Below are positions 12,035-23,007 of a DNA stretch of 64,000 nucleotides, piece by piece. The notes under the pieces are model-generated. The model was not told where the DNA came from. It saw only the letters and a program-made list of their open reading frames with translations, and ran no database searches. The number at the start of each line of letters is the position of its first letter. The first letter of the stretch is position 1. This DNA is from Otatea glauca (Eukaryota; Streptophyta; Magnoliopsida; Poales; Poaceae): the NCBI GenBank assembly GCA_036346275.1, contig CM070722.1:59433524-59497523 (forward strand), in the 5' to 3' direction. The position numbers were made by a program, and so were the translations under genes.

Positions 12035-12501
12035 CGACGTGTCACGTCGCGATCATCGCTTCTCACACGAGAAAATCGAGAAAACGTGCGATTACCGCTC
12101 CTCACGCAAGAAAATCGAAGAAACACGCGAAACTGCTGAAAGGATACAAACGTAATCGCGTTTTTTATGCATTTATTCGGCGGAAAAAGACCTAAACATC
12201 CCCCCCCCCCCCCCGAAAAAAAGACCTAAACGGAACGCTTAAAAAAACTGGAAAAAGGAACATAAATGTAGTATATATTTTTTTCTATAAAAAGAACCTA
12301 AACGTAATTTTGATTTTCTGAAGAAGGACCTGAGCGCAACGCTCAAAAACGCAAAAAAGGCATAAGCGTAATATATTTTTCTTACACAAGAAGGACCGAC
12401 CGTAATTTTTCCCAAAAAATGACCTAAACGTAATTTTTTACGAAAAAGGATCCAAACGCAAATTTTTTCCCTGGCTCGGCTCGAGCCGTGAGCCGAGCCG
12501 G
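12035..12501 (+). repeat. Dispersed GGACCTAAACG-array repeat, copy 2
   Basis: The same organisation as the repeat at 3310-3735: a GC-rich head (GACCGCGACGTGTCACGTCG), degenerate units of AAAAGACCTAAACGTAATTTT, and a tail ending in CGGCTCGAGCCGTGAGCCGAG. It contains a poly-C run near 12199-12214. The two copies have diverged considerably in the array but keep unit order and ends. Confidence 0.75.
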
Positions 12502-12964
12502 TGCCCTACCGACTGCGCTGCATAGCCCAGGATTCCACCAACTTTAGTATATGGATTATATCCGGTATGCGATAACTCAAACATTAATTAACTGAAGACC
12601 CTTATGGAGTAAGATAATTGATTTTAACATGGTATTTAAATTCACATGTAAAATTCCAATATGAATTTAAAGTAAAAAAAGTCAGACATAATTGCTTTAT
12701 AGTTTAGATATTTCAATTTTCATATCAAATTTAAATTTTACTGGTAGGATTTGACGCTTTATTATATCTTGATTTTAAATTGCTTAAAGGATGTAGAGTA
12801 TGTTACTACCGCTGTTTTTTTACTATTGTTTTGGATATCGATACAATCTCCAATACATACTTTTGATTATTGTTTTTTCTAGTTATATATTAGTAAAAAC
12901 TACTAAAATTATAAGGATATCAAGGTATTTTTGATGATCAATCTAATGATATCATTTTTCACAT

Positions 12965-13064
12965 AATAACTTCAAATATTTTTATGTATATTAACGGTTA
13001 AAGTTTTAAAAATTAATAACTTCAAATATTTTTATGTATATTAACGGTTAAAGTTTTAAAAATT
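12965..13064 (+). repeat. 50-bp perfect tandem duplication
   Basis: The 50 bp beginning AATAACTTCAAATATTTTTA are repeated head-to-tail exactly once with no mismatch visible, which suggests a recent event. The surrounding 12.5-13.2 kb is AT-rich intergenic DNA. Confidence 0.9.
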
Positions 13065-13234
13065 TGACTTACACGCACTCTACGACATACCAAAAATAGA
13101 ACATAGGAGTATTACGATTAGAAATTTTGCGAGATAGAGCAAGTGAGATCACTATGGCTAATTGTTTGACTTACTAACAGACATGCTTTTAAGGAGAGGT
13201 GCTGAAATATATCTTGTTGGGTTTTGATAAACAT

Positions 13235-13402
13235 CACCTGGATATTTTCTTAGCAAAGAAACATCCAAATTTTGGAGCATTGGATCTGCGGTAAGATCCG
13301 TAAGACGTGAAGAGAGGTGGGATTGTGTTTTGATAGATGATTTGATACCTTGATCTAAAGGTCTAAAATTTGGATGTTTATAAGAAACAAAATATCCGGA
13401 TG
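13235..13402. repeat. Inverted repeat upstream of the P450 gene
   Basis: CCTGGATATTTTC...AAACATCCAAATTTT near 13237-13275 pairs with AAAATTTGGATGTTTATAAG...AAAATATCCGG near 13360-13399. The arms are about 48 bp with a few mismatches. It lies about 410-570 bp before the P450 start codon and looks like a decayed MITE. A minus-strand open frame across it (13158-13526) has no protein-like features. Confidence 0.65.
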
Positions 13403-13666
13403 AAGACCGTACTGATCTTATTGGCCTTCCAATGGTAACAGATGATCGTAAAAGGAATATCAACTCTTGAATCTGTACGTACCTAAAAAATTCCATCTCT
13501 TTCCAACAGCAAACACGAAATGCCACCCCAGCAAACCCGGCCGGTCAATTGATGCAAGAGGATGCTCACACGGTCACACCTACCTCGTTGACTCCTGCAA
13601 ACCCAAACATGAAACAGAACAGAGTTCTCTCTCCTCCTGGGCCCAACGCCGCCGGCAACTCTCCCC

Positions 13667-13673
13667 TATATAA
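13667..13673 (+). promoter_or_regulatory. TATA box of the P450 gene
   Basis: TATATAA lies 135 bp before the ATG at 13808 in the context CCCCTATATAACGG and is followed by a CT/CA-rich leader. This predicts transcription start near 13700 and a 5' UTR of about 105-110 nt. Confidence 0.7.
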
Positions 13674-13807
13674 CGGCCGCCTCCTCCCGCCCTCCTCATC
13701 TCCAAACCAACACAACGCCCAGACAAGCCACCGCGCTCACCGAAACGCGCAGCAAGAAGCAAGCACCTGTTTTTCTGCGTCCTCTGTTTCAAGAAACAGG
13801 GGAGCCA

Positions 13808-15873
13808 ATGGGCGCTGAGGAGGAAGGGATGGCCGTGTCGGGGTGGTGGTGGACGTGGAGGGTGCTGGCCGTCGCCGTGACAGGGGCGTGGCTGCTCCTG
13901 CACGTGGCTGGGCGGGTGGCCGACGCGATGTGGTGGCGGCCGCGGCGGCTGGAGGCGCACTTCGCGCGGCAGGGAGTGCGCGGCCCGCCGTACCGGTTCC
14001 TCGTCGGCTGCGTCCGGGAGATGGTGGCGCTCATGGCGGAGGCCACCGCCAAGCCCATGTCGCCGGCCACCTCCCACAACGCGCTCCCCAGGGTGCTCGC
14101 CTTCTACCATTACTGGAGAAAGATCTACGGTATGCACGTGACGTGTGCGCGCGTCTGCTAGCTTTTCTTGTCGTTTGCTTGTGCAACTCTGACTTTTTCA
14201 CGATCAGTGGATGGATTTTAATGATGGTCGTGGTGGCGCTGGCGCAGGGCCGACGTTCTTGATATGGTTCGGGCCGACGCCGCGGCTGACGGTCGCGGAT
14301 CCGGAGCTCGTACGCGAGATCTTCCTAACGCGCGCCGAGGCGTTCGACCGCTACGAGGCGCACCCCGTCGTCCGGCAGCTCGAGGGCGACGGCCTCGTCA
14401 GCCTCCACGGCGACAAGTGGACCCTCCACCGCCGTGTCCTCACCCCCGCCTTCTACCCCGACAACCTCAACGTACGTTGGCACTGTCCGTCCTTTTCTGC
14501 TTCTTTGGCTGTGTTTCGATCAGTGTGCAATGATTGACACGGCGCGGCGATGTGTTTTGCAGAGGCTGGTGCCGCACGTCGGCCGGTCGGTGGCGGCGCT
14601 GGCGGAGAGGTGGCGCGCGATGGCGTGCGCAGGAGGCGGCGAGGTGGAGGTGGACGTGGCGGAGTGGTTCCAGGCGGTGGCCGAGGAGGCCATCACGCGC
14701 GCCACGTTCGGCCGCAGCTACGACTCCGGTCGCTCCGTGTTCCGCATGCAGGCCCGCCTGATGGCATTCGCCTCCGAGGCCTTCCGCAAGGTGCTTGTCC
14801 CCGGATACCGGTACGTCAAAAACAATCGAAGCCGAAACCTCTGCTCAACGATTCGCCTTTTCGGACGATTTGTCTCAAGTTTATGCTGGAATTTGATTTG
14901 CAGGTTTTGGCCGACCAAGAAGAACCGGCTGTCCTGGGGTCTGGACAGGGAGATCAGGCGGGGCCTGATCCGGCTCATCGGCCGGCGCAGCGACGCCGCC
15001 GAGGGAGACGAAACCGAGTTCAACGACAAGGGCAATGGCTTCCGGGACTTGCTGGGGCTCATGATCAATGCCGGGGGCAAGAAGGCGCCAGCGATGCCGG
15101 TGGAGGACATGGTGGAGGAGTGCAAGACGTTCTTCTTCGCCGGCAAGCAGACGACCACCAACCTGCTCACCTGGGCCACCGTGCTGCTAGCGATGCACCC
15201 GGACTGGCAGGACCGCGCCCGCCAGGAGGTCCTCGCCGTCTGCGGCGCTGGCGAGCTCCCCTCCAAAGAGCACCTCCCCAAGCTGAAAACGGTACGCCAC
15301 CTCACCATCACAACCACTGTTTCGAAAGTACAAATTGATCTTTCGAACCTTTCATCAGTTCCCTCTCCAGGGGTACTTCGGTAAATTCGCTACGATAAAA
15401 AAAAAAGTCTCACGTTGTTTCTTCTCCCTGTCCTCTTCTAGTTGGGGATGATCCTGAACGAGACACTGAGGCTGTACCCGCCGGCGGTGGCGACCATCCG
15501 CCGGGCGAAGGTCGACGTCAACCTCGGCGAGCTAACAATCCCGCAACACACAGAGCTGCTCATCCCAATCATGGCGATCCACCACGACCCCATGTTCTGG
15601 GGACCCGACGCCGCGCAGTTCAACCCCGCGCGGTTCGCCGGCGGCGCGGCCCGAGCATCGAAGCACCCGCTGGCCTTCATACCGTTCGGGCTGGGTTCTC
15701 GGATGTGCATCGGTCAGAACCTTGCCCTCCTCGAGGCCAAGCTCACCGTGGCGATCCTACTCCAACGCTTCAAGTTCAACCTCTCCCCCAGCTACGTGCA
15801 CGCACCGACGGTCCTGATGCTGCTCTACCCGCAGTACGGCGCGCCCGTCATCTTCCGTCCCCTTTCACTTTAG
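13808..15873 (+). CDS. CYP734A: Cytochrome P450, CYP734A family (brassinosteroid-inactivating)
   Basis: Five exons join in frame: 13808-14129, 14248-14471, 14563-14810, 14904-15291 and 15442-15873, all with GT-AG introns, giving 537 aa, a normal CYP734A length. Residues about 12-42 form a Trp-rich hydrophobic N-terminal ER anchor. The I-helix motif AGKQTT is at 344-349, the K-helix ExxR (ETLR) at 401-404, a FNPARF motif near 454, and the haem-binding FGLGSRMCIG has its Cys ligand at 483. CYP734A enzymes (Arabidopsis BAS1; rice CYP734A2, A4, A5, A6) oxidise C-26 of brassinosteroids and lower active hormone. The subfamily is well supported; which paralogue it is was not determined. The first ATG is used because it follows the TATA box and leader and precedes the membrane anchor; a second in-frame Met lies 7 codons on. 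Family members are typically induced by brassinosteroid, but nothing in the promoter was proven. Confidence 0.93.
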
Positions 15874-16289
15874 CCGACCGATTCCCTGTAGGAACTAGGA
15901 GTTGACAGGAACGACCCTGCCGTGCTGTGTATATGCCCGGTGACAGAAGCCAAGAAACCGCTGCTTGTGCTGCCTCTGCTTTTGGGCCGGCCGGTCGCCG
16001 AAAATGCCCTCCCTAACAGACTAGATCAGAGCAGAACTTTAGCGTTTGGATGGCACAGAGGAGAAGAACACTGAATACCAGCCCCACCTCCCCTGTTCGG
16101 TTGCTTCCATTTGTTCTCTTCTCCTTGCATGGATCCTGGTGCATGCATCTGTGTACAGTTCAATTTATTCCGGTTATTCTTTACAGGAAAAGAGAATCCA
16201 GAACAAGAGGGGAAAAGAGCGTGGGGATGGGTATTTTCTTCACCTTGCTTGTGCACGGTATTCCAGCTGCACCTTTAAACCAATCCGGC
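15874..16289. other. 3' flank of the P450 gene
   Basis: Presumed 3' UTR and downstream DNA. No canonical AATAAA was found close to the stop. Short frames on both strands around 16030-16330 overlap each other and show no domain. Confidence 0.4.
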
Positions 16290-16675
16290 CTAGCCAAGTT
16301 TGAGCTCTGTAAAAATTTGAGTCGGGCTTAAGTTGGGGTTTGAGTTTGGATTCAAACTCGAGCTCGACTCGGTCCAAGCTAAAGTAAACTCGGCAAAGGT
16401 AAACAATTCAATATACTCTATTTTTCAACAATAAGAAAATATTCAAACTCGAGCTTGGCTCAATTAAGCTCGATCAGAGTTAACATATAGTAATTTTAAC
16501 AGGTAATTTGTAAATTTACCAGGCTCGCGAACTATTTGAGCTCGGCTCTGTAAAACTTGCGAGCTCAAGATTAAGCTCGAGTTCGACTCGTTTGAATCTC
16601 AAACCAAGCTCGAATCGAGCCTAGAATAACCCGAACTCGAGTAGCTTGCGAGATTCGAGCTTTGTTTATAGCTCT
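16290..16675. mobile_element. GAGCTCG-rich repetitive element
   Basis: Dense occurrence of AACTCGAGCTCG, GAGCTCGGCTC and AAGCTCGA words in both orientations, separated by an AT-rich centre, as in grass non-autonomous DNA transposons. Terminal repeats are only approximately matched (AGAGCTATAAACAAAGCTCG in reverse at the right end), so the boundaries are approximate. Confidence 0.5.
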
Positions 16676-17959
16676 AATTTCAGCTTTGTACCCCTCTCCT
16701 TTTAGCGAATCCTTTATTTTTTTTTTTCAAATCTACACATTTACAAATTTATCCTCTCCCCCACCATAAAAAGCGCAGCAGGTGACACCTCTCGCCTGCC
16801 GCACTTGAGCTCGGCAACCGATCGAAACCACAGGAGCTCACTCGACCGCTGGAACAGCCACAAATAGGGAGATAAGAATAAGTGGGCTTAGTATGAACAA
16901 GAACTTCGTGAGGTCCAGAGAGCACAGGTGTCATCACTTTTAATAAGTGGCTCATGAGGAATGGAGAGACAGATTCTCTGTTTGATCTGGAAGTTCTCAT
17001 ATAACACTTCTTCCAATTAGGAGTCATATTGGCCTTATCAAGGGGTTCACCTGTCAGAGAAGGCATGCCTCTTTGAGCCACATGGCTTACTGTAGCAGGA
17101 TTCTTTTTACGCTCTCCGATTGCAGCAGCAAGATATCATGTGCTGGGCGGTCCTTGAGCCTCCTCCCGCGGTCTCTCGCTCTGCCGTAGCGCCGATCATG
17201 CTCTGTGCTCCCTGAGTATGGCAAGTGACAGATATCGCATGTAACGCCTCCAATGGTAGAAGAGGAGACCAAATTTACAAATATACACCTCGGAATGATA
17301 GATTTTTTTTTAAAAAAATAATACATGAAGCCAGATATTCGAAGGTTTTCTTTTTGCCTGCGTGGTCGGTTGGTATATCGGTGTTGCATGGACAATTCAT
17401 CGTGGAATCTCTGGTACAGGAATACCTTCGTAGTTCGTACAATCCCGGCTGATGTTTTGTACCGATGCGTTAGATTCTAACCAAAGTCTACCGTACAGCC
17501 AGTATGTCACCCTGCCGTGATGCCTTTTTCTCTTGCTCTTCTTCTTTTTTTCCTTTTCAAAATTTTGTTTTTATTTTCAACAATTCGGATTTGTCTTCCC
17601 CCGTATGCAATGCTATTACAGTAGATAGTCTGTTACGTATGCATGCAACTAATTCCATCTCGTCAGTAAGGTGTAATTCATCCTGAAAATTTTATCTTTT
17701 TTATATGATTGAATTTTATGTGGAGAAACAAAGAAATGTAGCACGTACTACCTGTGTACCACCACTAGTGCTACATAGCTCCTTTATGGAATAATGAAAA
17801 GGATGTGGGAGAAAAGAAAGGAAGTTACGTTCCTGCGTCGGTAAGACTGGGGTTTGGATGGTAGTTAAAAAAAAGATTGGGGTTTGGATCAGATCAGGCT
17901 GACTGCCACGCTGCCGTGACCGGTAAAATCCACAGACTGAACACTGAAGTCACGGACCG
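16676..17959. other. Intergenic DNA, no gene supported
   Basis: Mixed-composition non-coding DNA. Minus-strand frames at 16749-17081 and 17087-17395 lack domains or plausible splice context. Confidence 0.4.
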
Positions 17960-18620
17960 GTCGGCAGGGCTGCGCCTACGTCGCCAGGGCCAGCTGCGCG
18001 CGGCAGCCTTTGGATGGCGTAACGACACGACTCGGACGAGACGGGACGCGGGCGAGGAAGGAGGAAACCACGCACGCACGCGTCGAAATCATTGCTTTTT
18101 TACCTCTCTTTTCTTTTTAAAAAAATCTAATCTCACGTGAATATATTTATAGATTTGACATCCACCAAACCATGAAAAAATTGACAAATAAGATATATCT
18201 CTGTACTCAGAGAGTACGAGCTAGCGAGCACGGAAGCACGCACTACTGTGGTCGACGGAAGATACGCTACCGCAGTCATAGGGCTCTGATGACTCGGACA
18301 AGACAGAAGCCACGTATGCACGCATCGAAACCATTGCTTTTCTATCTCTACGTATCTATTTTTTAAAAAAATATAGTCCCTCACGAATATATTTATAGAA
18401 TTAGCATCCACCCTACCGTAAAAAGTGTAACAGATAACACATGTCACTTACCGCATCTAGAGAGCGTGAGCTGAGCACGGGAGTACGCGCTGCCGTGCTC
18501 GAGTAGCATGGAAGGCACGCTGCCACAGTCGTAGGGCTCCGGCGATCTCCGCGCTCTGGGGTACGACTATTTTTACCATCACCTTTAAAAGAGACCATTT
18601 TTTTTAAAAAAAATAAAAAA
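17960..18620 (+). repeat. Degenerate tandem repeat, about 245-bp period
   Basis: CGTCGAAATCATTGCTTTT (about 18078) recurs as CGCATCGAAACCATTGCTTTT-like sequence at about 18321. GAATATATTTATAGATTTG (18139) recurs at about 18384, with a third partial unit beyond 18540. Each unit ends in an AAAAAAA tract. Units differ at many positions. The open frames here are by-products of the repeat. Confidence 0.7.
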
Positions 18621-18722
18621 GGTGCACAAGCTAGAAAAACATGATTTGGCATGCATCACTTCGGATGCACGACGCGACATGTGGGTGGCCGAGTCACAGG
18701 GGCTGCAAGTCGCACGTAGACG

Positions 18723-18960
18723 TAGGCCCTGTTTAGGGGGCTTTAAGCCAACCCCACCTTCTGAAAATTCAGTAAGTCCCTTCCCCCTAACAGCTTAGTT
18801 TTTAAGCGGTTTTTGCATAAGCTAAAAGTCACATATATAAATAGCAAAAATCAAAAGCTAAAAGTTGGATTGAATATGCTTTTACAGCTTATTGTTGAGA
18901 GAAATTAGCTACTTATCAAACGATCACCTATAAAAAGCTATAGCCGTTTTTTACAAAAAA
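18723..18960. mobile_element. MITE-like sequence with a TAGGCCCTGTTTAG end
   Basis: TAGGCCCTGTTTAGGGGG is a terminal signature common to grass hAT-type MITEs. The interior is AT-rich with AGCTAAAAGT words. I could not find a matching right-hand end, so it may be truncated or merged with other DNA. A related end (CCAAACAGGGCCTAA) occurs alone near 51470-51490. Confidence 0.5.
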
Positions 18961-21900
18961 AAAAAACTGAAAGTCAGTTTTTTTTCTCCTTCAGAGAAGC
19001 TATAACTCACTCGATGAGACCGCAACCACCAAATCGGGCCGGAAGGAGTGGGTGCCTGGGGGACGAAAGACAGCCGCGGCGTGCGTGGGGAAAAAAAAAA
19101 ACGGTCGCGGGACACGCGCCACGTTTGTGTCTCGGGTGTCCGTGGAGCGGGGCGCGGGCTGCCCCCCTTGCCTGCCGCGGCCCCGCCCCGCTCCGCTCCG
19201 CATGTCGTGTGCCGCAGCGCACCGCATGGCTGCCTCCAATCGTTGTCTACCAATGGCCGTCCTTGTCACCACTCACCACTCGCGGCTGGCCGCTCCATCG
19301 CGGGTTGATCTTGGACGTCCACGCTGGATAGGATCCGACAACCGTGATTTTCTTTTTCTAGAAAACGCAGGAGAAGTGTGCATCTTTCCACTAATAGATT
19401 GAGCTGATACAAGTATATATCTGTTTGCTTTCACATTGGGCGACAAATCGTGATTCAATCACCAGTCAGTAAAAGCATGGTTCTCGGGAGTCGATCGGTA
19501 CTATATATGTTTAGTTTGTTACCACGTTTCGTCTCCGGGAATAAGGCTAGCTGAGCCTCGGATTCCTTTTATCAAAACCAAAATAATAAGGACATTACAG
19601 TAATTAGAACCCTACAAAGGATACTATTTATTTACCCGCATTTTGCCAGAAAGAAAATGTTCGTCATTGTTGTTTACCTGCGACAGCAATAGCAAATTAA
19701 CCGGCTCTAAAATGTCAAAAACCTGTGAGTTGGACTGCCCCGCCGTCAAAGTACGATGCTTCGTTGGGTACTCACTATCAGTACTTGTGTCGTCGTCGCG
19801 ACAGATTACTCGCTGGAATTTTCTTTTATCGGAACTCAGAAGTATGTACACGACAGCAGTTGCGTATGTGCACCGTTCTCGCGGTTGGAGTCGACCGTCG
19901 ATGTTCAGAGAGAAAACGAAAAGGAAAGAAAGGAAAGGAAAGGAAAAAACATTCAGTTTTGACAGCAAACTATACGAAATGGTGCGTAAGAGCTCCGTGG
20001 CTTTATTGTAAGTAGTGATAGTAAATTCACGGCGCGTTAGTTGTGTTTGGTGTGACAACCGTTGATGTTTAAACACCAACCTTGTAGGCTTAATTTACTT
20101 TGGTAAGAAAAAGAGAGAGGCAGGTAGATCCATGGACAAAATTTGGTAATATTCTTTCAAAAGAAACCTTGATGCTGAGTGCCATCAAATATCTCCCGTC
20201 TTTCGATCGCACAAGTCATTGAGGAAACGCGAACGTGACGTACGTCTACACCAAACAAGCACAATCGTCCAGAACCATTTCGACAAGCTACCATGACATT
20301 CTGTGAGGTATAATTATAGCGGAATACATACGTAGATGGATTATTCCTGGGCTTTGTTTCAGCACTACACCTACACAGTCGTGTACAACTGTAGCATAAA
20401 AATAATTAAAGAGCAGAGAAGCACTCTTCATAAATAAATATGCACAGCATGGGTGCAGTGCAGTAAGAGACCTAAACTAGCTAGTTCGATCTTTGCATCA
20501 GCAACAGGACACTACCACGTAGGATAGTCTGGAATGGACAAAATTCTCCTTGAGTAGGTTGCTAAAAGACGGAAGGTCCCAGGATAGCAGTGGTCATTAT
20601 TTGCATGCCACCACCATCCAGCCAGCCAGCCGTTGAAGTAGAAGCTAGATAGTACGCAGAAAAGTACACATACTTACTGCCACTCCAAATCACTGGTCCA
20701 TCGAGGCATCAATGATTGATGGGCAGAGCAGAGCTCAACAGTACACCATTTAATCCATAGAAGTGTTCCGCAGTATGCACCAAGACCACCTAGCCTTATT
20801 GCAACTTTGATCACCCAAAATGGCCATTGCTGCAGCTTCCTCATCGAAGTTCATCGTGATCATCAAACCGATATGTATGCTGCAATGCAGGCAGGCAGCA
20901 GTGCAGCACATCAAGAGCTCAGTAGTTCAGTACACACAACACAAGCGCGGCTGGCTAATCTTTGTTCGGTTCTCGTGTGGTTGGCCATGCATTAAGTTCA
21001 ACAGTTTTAGGACCTCCCTTTGAGGTATCCAATAATTTGTCACTGGTTTTAGCTAGGTAGTAGGTCTCAGGCTCAAAGATGAAAGATGTGATGTACATGA
21101 ATGAGTTGAGATGGATTTTCTCATGTGCTTTAATTCTGGCCCCCCGGAGAGGCATGTGGTACAATAGAAATAGGACATATTCTTTGTTGTTGCTTCCTGC
21201 ATGTAGTAATTGCTGCAAGTCTCTGCAACAGTTCTACCTATGCATAAAATAGAGGGGGCGCTCATGTGACTCAATTCTGCATTATTGCATTATTAAGTCC
21301 CCATGTAGATCGGCCAATTCTGGGTCCGTGAACTTTAATTTGTTTTGGACAGTAATCTGAAAGGGTTCAGCTCATTTCCTAGGATGGGTAGCCTACTCCT
21401 TGTATTGAGGGACGGCAAACTTATGACCAAAAACATGACATGTTTACCTTTGTAGAGACAAATGTGAAGTAGCAAAGCAGCTGAAGTTGTTCAGACAAGG
21501 AGCTAGGCTGGTGTTTTCAGATCCAAAATTAGCCTTTCAACCAAGGGAAGAGATGGCAGGTAGGAAGCAAGAGGTCCCTTTGGTGCCTTGCAAGCAGGCA
21601 CCAGCACTTGTCCATTAGTTTAGTGCTCACTCTGATTCTGATGTCTCAAGCAATTGGTGCACCATCACCAGCCAACAATTGTGTACTAGGGACAAATCTC
21701 ATGCTTTTTTTGAGAGTACAGCTATGGCACAGTAGGGTACGATTGATGCTTACGTTGCATGATTAATTCCATTCTAGTTCAATAGTCGCAATTCTAGTCC
21801 TAAAATTTAGGTTTGCATTAAACACGACAAATACACAAAGCAGGAAAAAAATAGCAGACCTAACTCTCATGAATAAAGAAAGCAATCTTCATAATGACTT

Positions 21901-21988
21901 ATCTTGCAGCAACAAGCTGAGGTTCTTCCACTAGTGCAGAACTCTGAAAACTAGACTGAATGAGAAACAGAACATCTTTAGTTATTGC
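18961..21988. other. Intergenic DNA with a GC-rich patch, no gene supported
   Basis: 19010-19320 is GC-rich and open in many frames on both strands. The peptides are Arg/Pro/Ala-rich and carry no motif, so I treat them as chance frames. The rest is AT-rich with short simple repeats (AGGAAAGGAAAGG near 19925) and no recognisable gene. Confidence 0.4.
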
Positions 21989-22999
21989 TAGGGGTGGGCA
22001 ACTGTACACTAAAACCGAATTAACCAATTATTTCGGTTTACGGATTTCATATCGGTTTTTATTTTGATGTTATTCGGTTTTAGGGTTATGGTTCGGTTGT
22101 TAACCCCCGTACATCGAATAGCCGAATGAACCGATCTGCCCAAAGTCCCAACCCCTAGACGCGGTGTGGAGCCACCCTGCCTGGCAAAATATCCCTCCCC
22201 CGATTCCATTTCAGTTCACCTCCCATCCCCGTTACCTCAGCTCCGTTGGCTGCTGCACAACGACATGCTGACAAGACACCCTCTCCGCCCACTCCCCAAT
22301 CTCCTCTCCTCGCCTCCCCTTTCCTCCCCTCCCCTCGACCCTCCCCTTCCCACGTGTGTCGCTTCCTCCCACCAGATCCGAAGCTAAAGCTATTGCCATT
22401 GTTTCCCTGTCTTTCTAAACCCTACAAGAACCCGACCATGGTGGCGGCTGTGGCGGCGACGGACGTCAGCGGCGTAGGGTGAATTAGGACAAGGTGCAGG
22501 GACGACTGCGGACTCGTGATCCGGAGCAGGAGCCAATGGGGCTAGTGTGGCTCACCCGCGCTTGTGCAAGAGACATCCAGGACCGGTCAGGTGGGTTTGT
22601 GAGAAGAGGAGAAAGAAAGTTTAGATCTTTGGAGACTTCCACCGATGGAGCCAAGATGAAGAAGAACGCTTAGCGCAAGAAGGTTCGAGCTGCCACTTGC
22701 TTTCTTGTATACTTCGATCCCATCTAGTTTAGATGGGATTGAGATAGTGAAATGGTTGGAAATGATGGCAAGTAGACTAAAAGAAGTCCAAATTTGGTGA
22801 AAGGTTAGTTCAGACGACTAGAACTTAGTGAGATGTTGCGACATACGGTGTATATAAGTTTCGAGATCTGATTATTTTGGTTCCCAAAAAACTGAATTAA
22901 CCTAATCAAAATATTTCGATTAATTCGATTTGATTTTTTGTTTTGGCTAGAGAAATTTAACACACTTTTCAAAAACTGAATCGATTTGACCGATCCCTA
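21989..22999. mobile_element. hAT-like non-autonomous element with GC-rich cargo
   Basis: Starts TAGGGGTGGGCAA and ends with the inverse of TAGGGATCGGTCAAATCG, both hAT-type termini. Flanks are GTTATTGC (21981-21988) and GTTATCGC (23000-23007), an 8-bp target duplication with one mismatch, as expected for hAT. The subterminal parts are rich in ATTCGGTTT/CCGAATTAACC words. The interior (about 22140-22560) is unusually GC-rich and C-rich on the plus strand and looks like acquired host sequence; its source was not identified. No transposase is present. Confidence 0.75.
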
Positions 23000-23007
23000 G
23001 TTATCGC

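Noticed and set aside
13158..13526. A 122-codon minus-strand frame upstream of the P450 gene
   Set aside because: It runs across an inverted repeat that looks like a decayed MITE; no protein features.
19000..19402. Six overlapping GC-rich frames
   Set aside because: Both strands and several frames are open at once, which indicates composition rather than coding.
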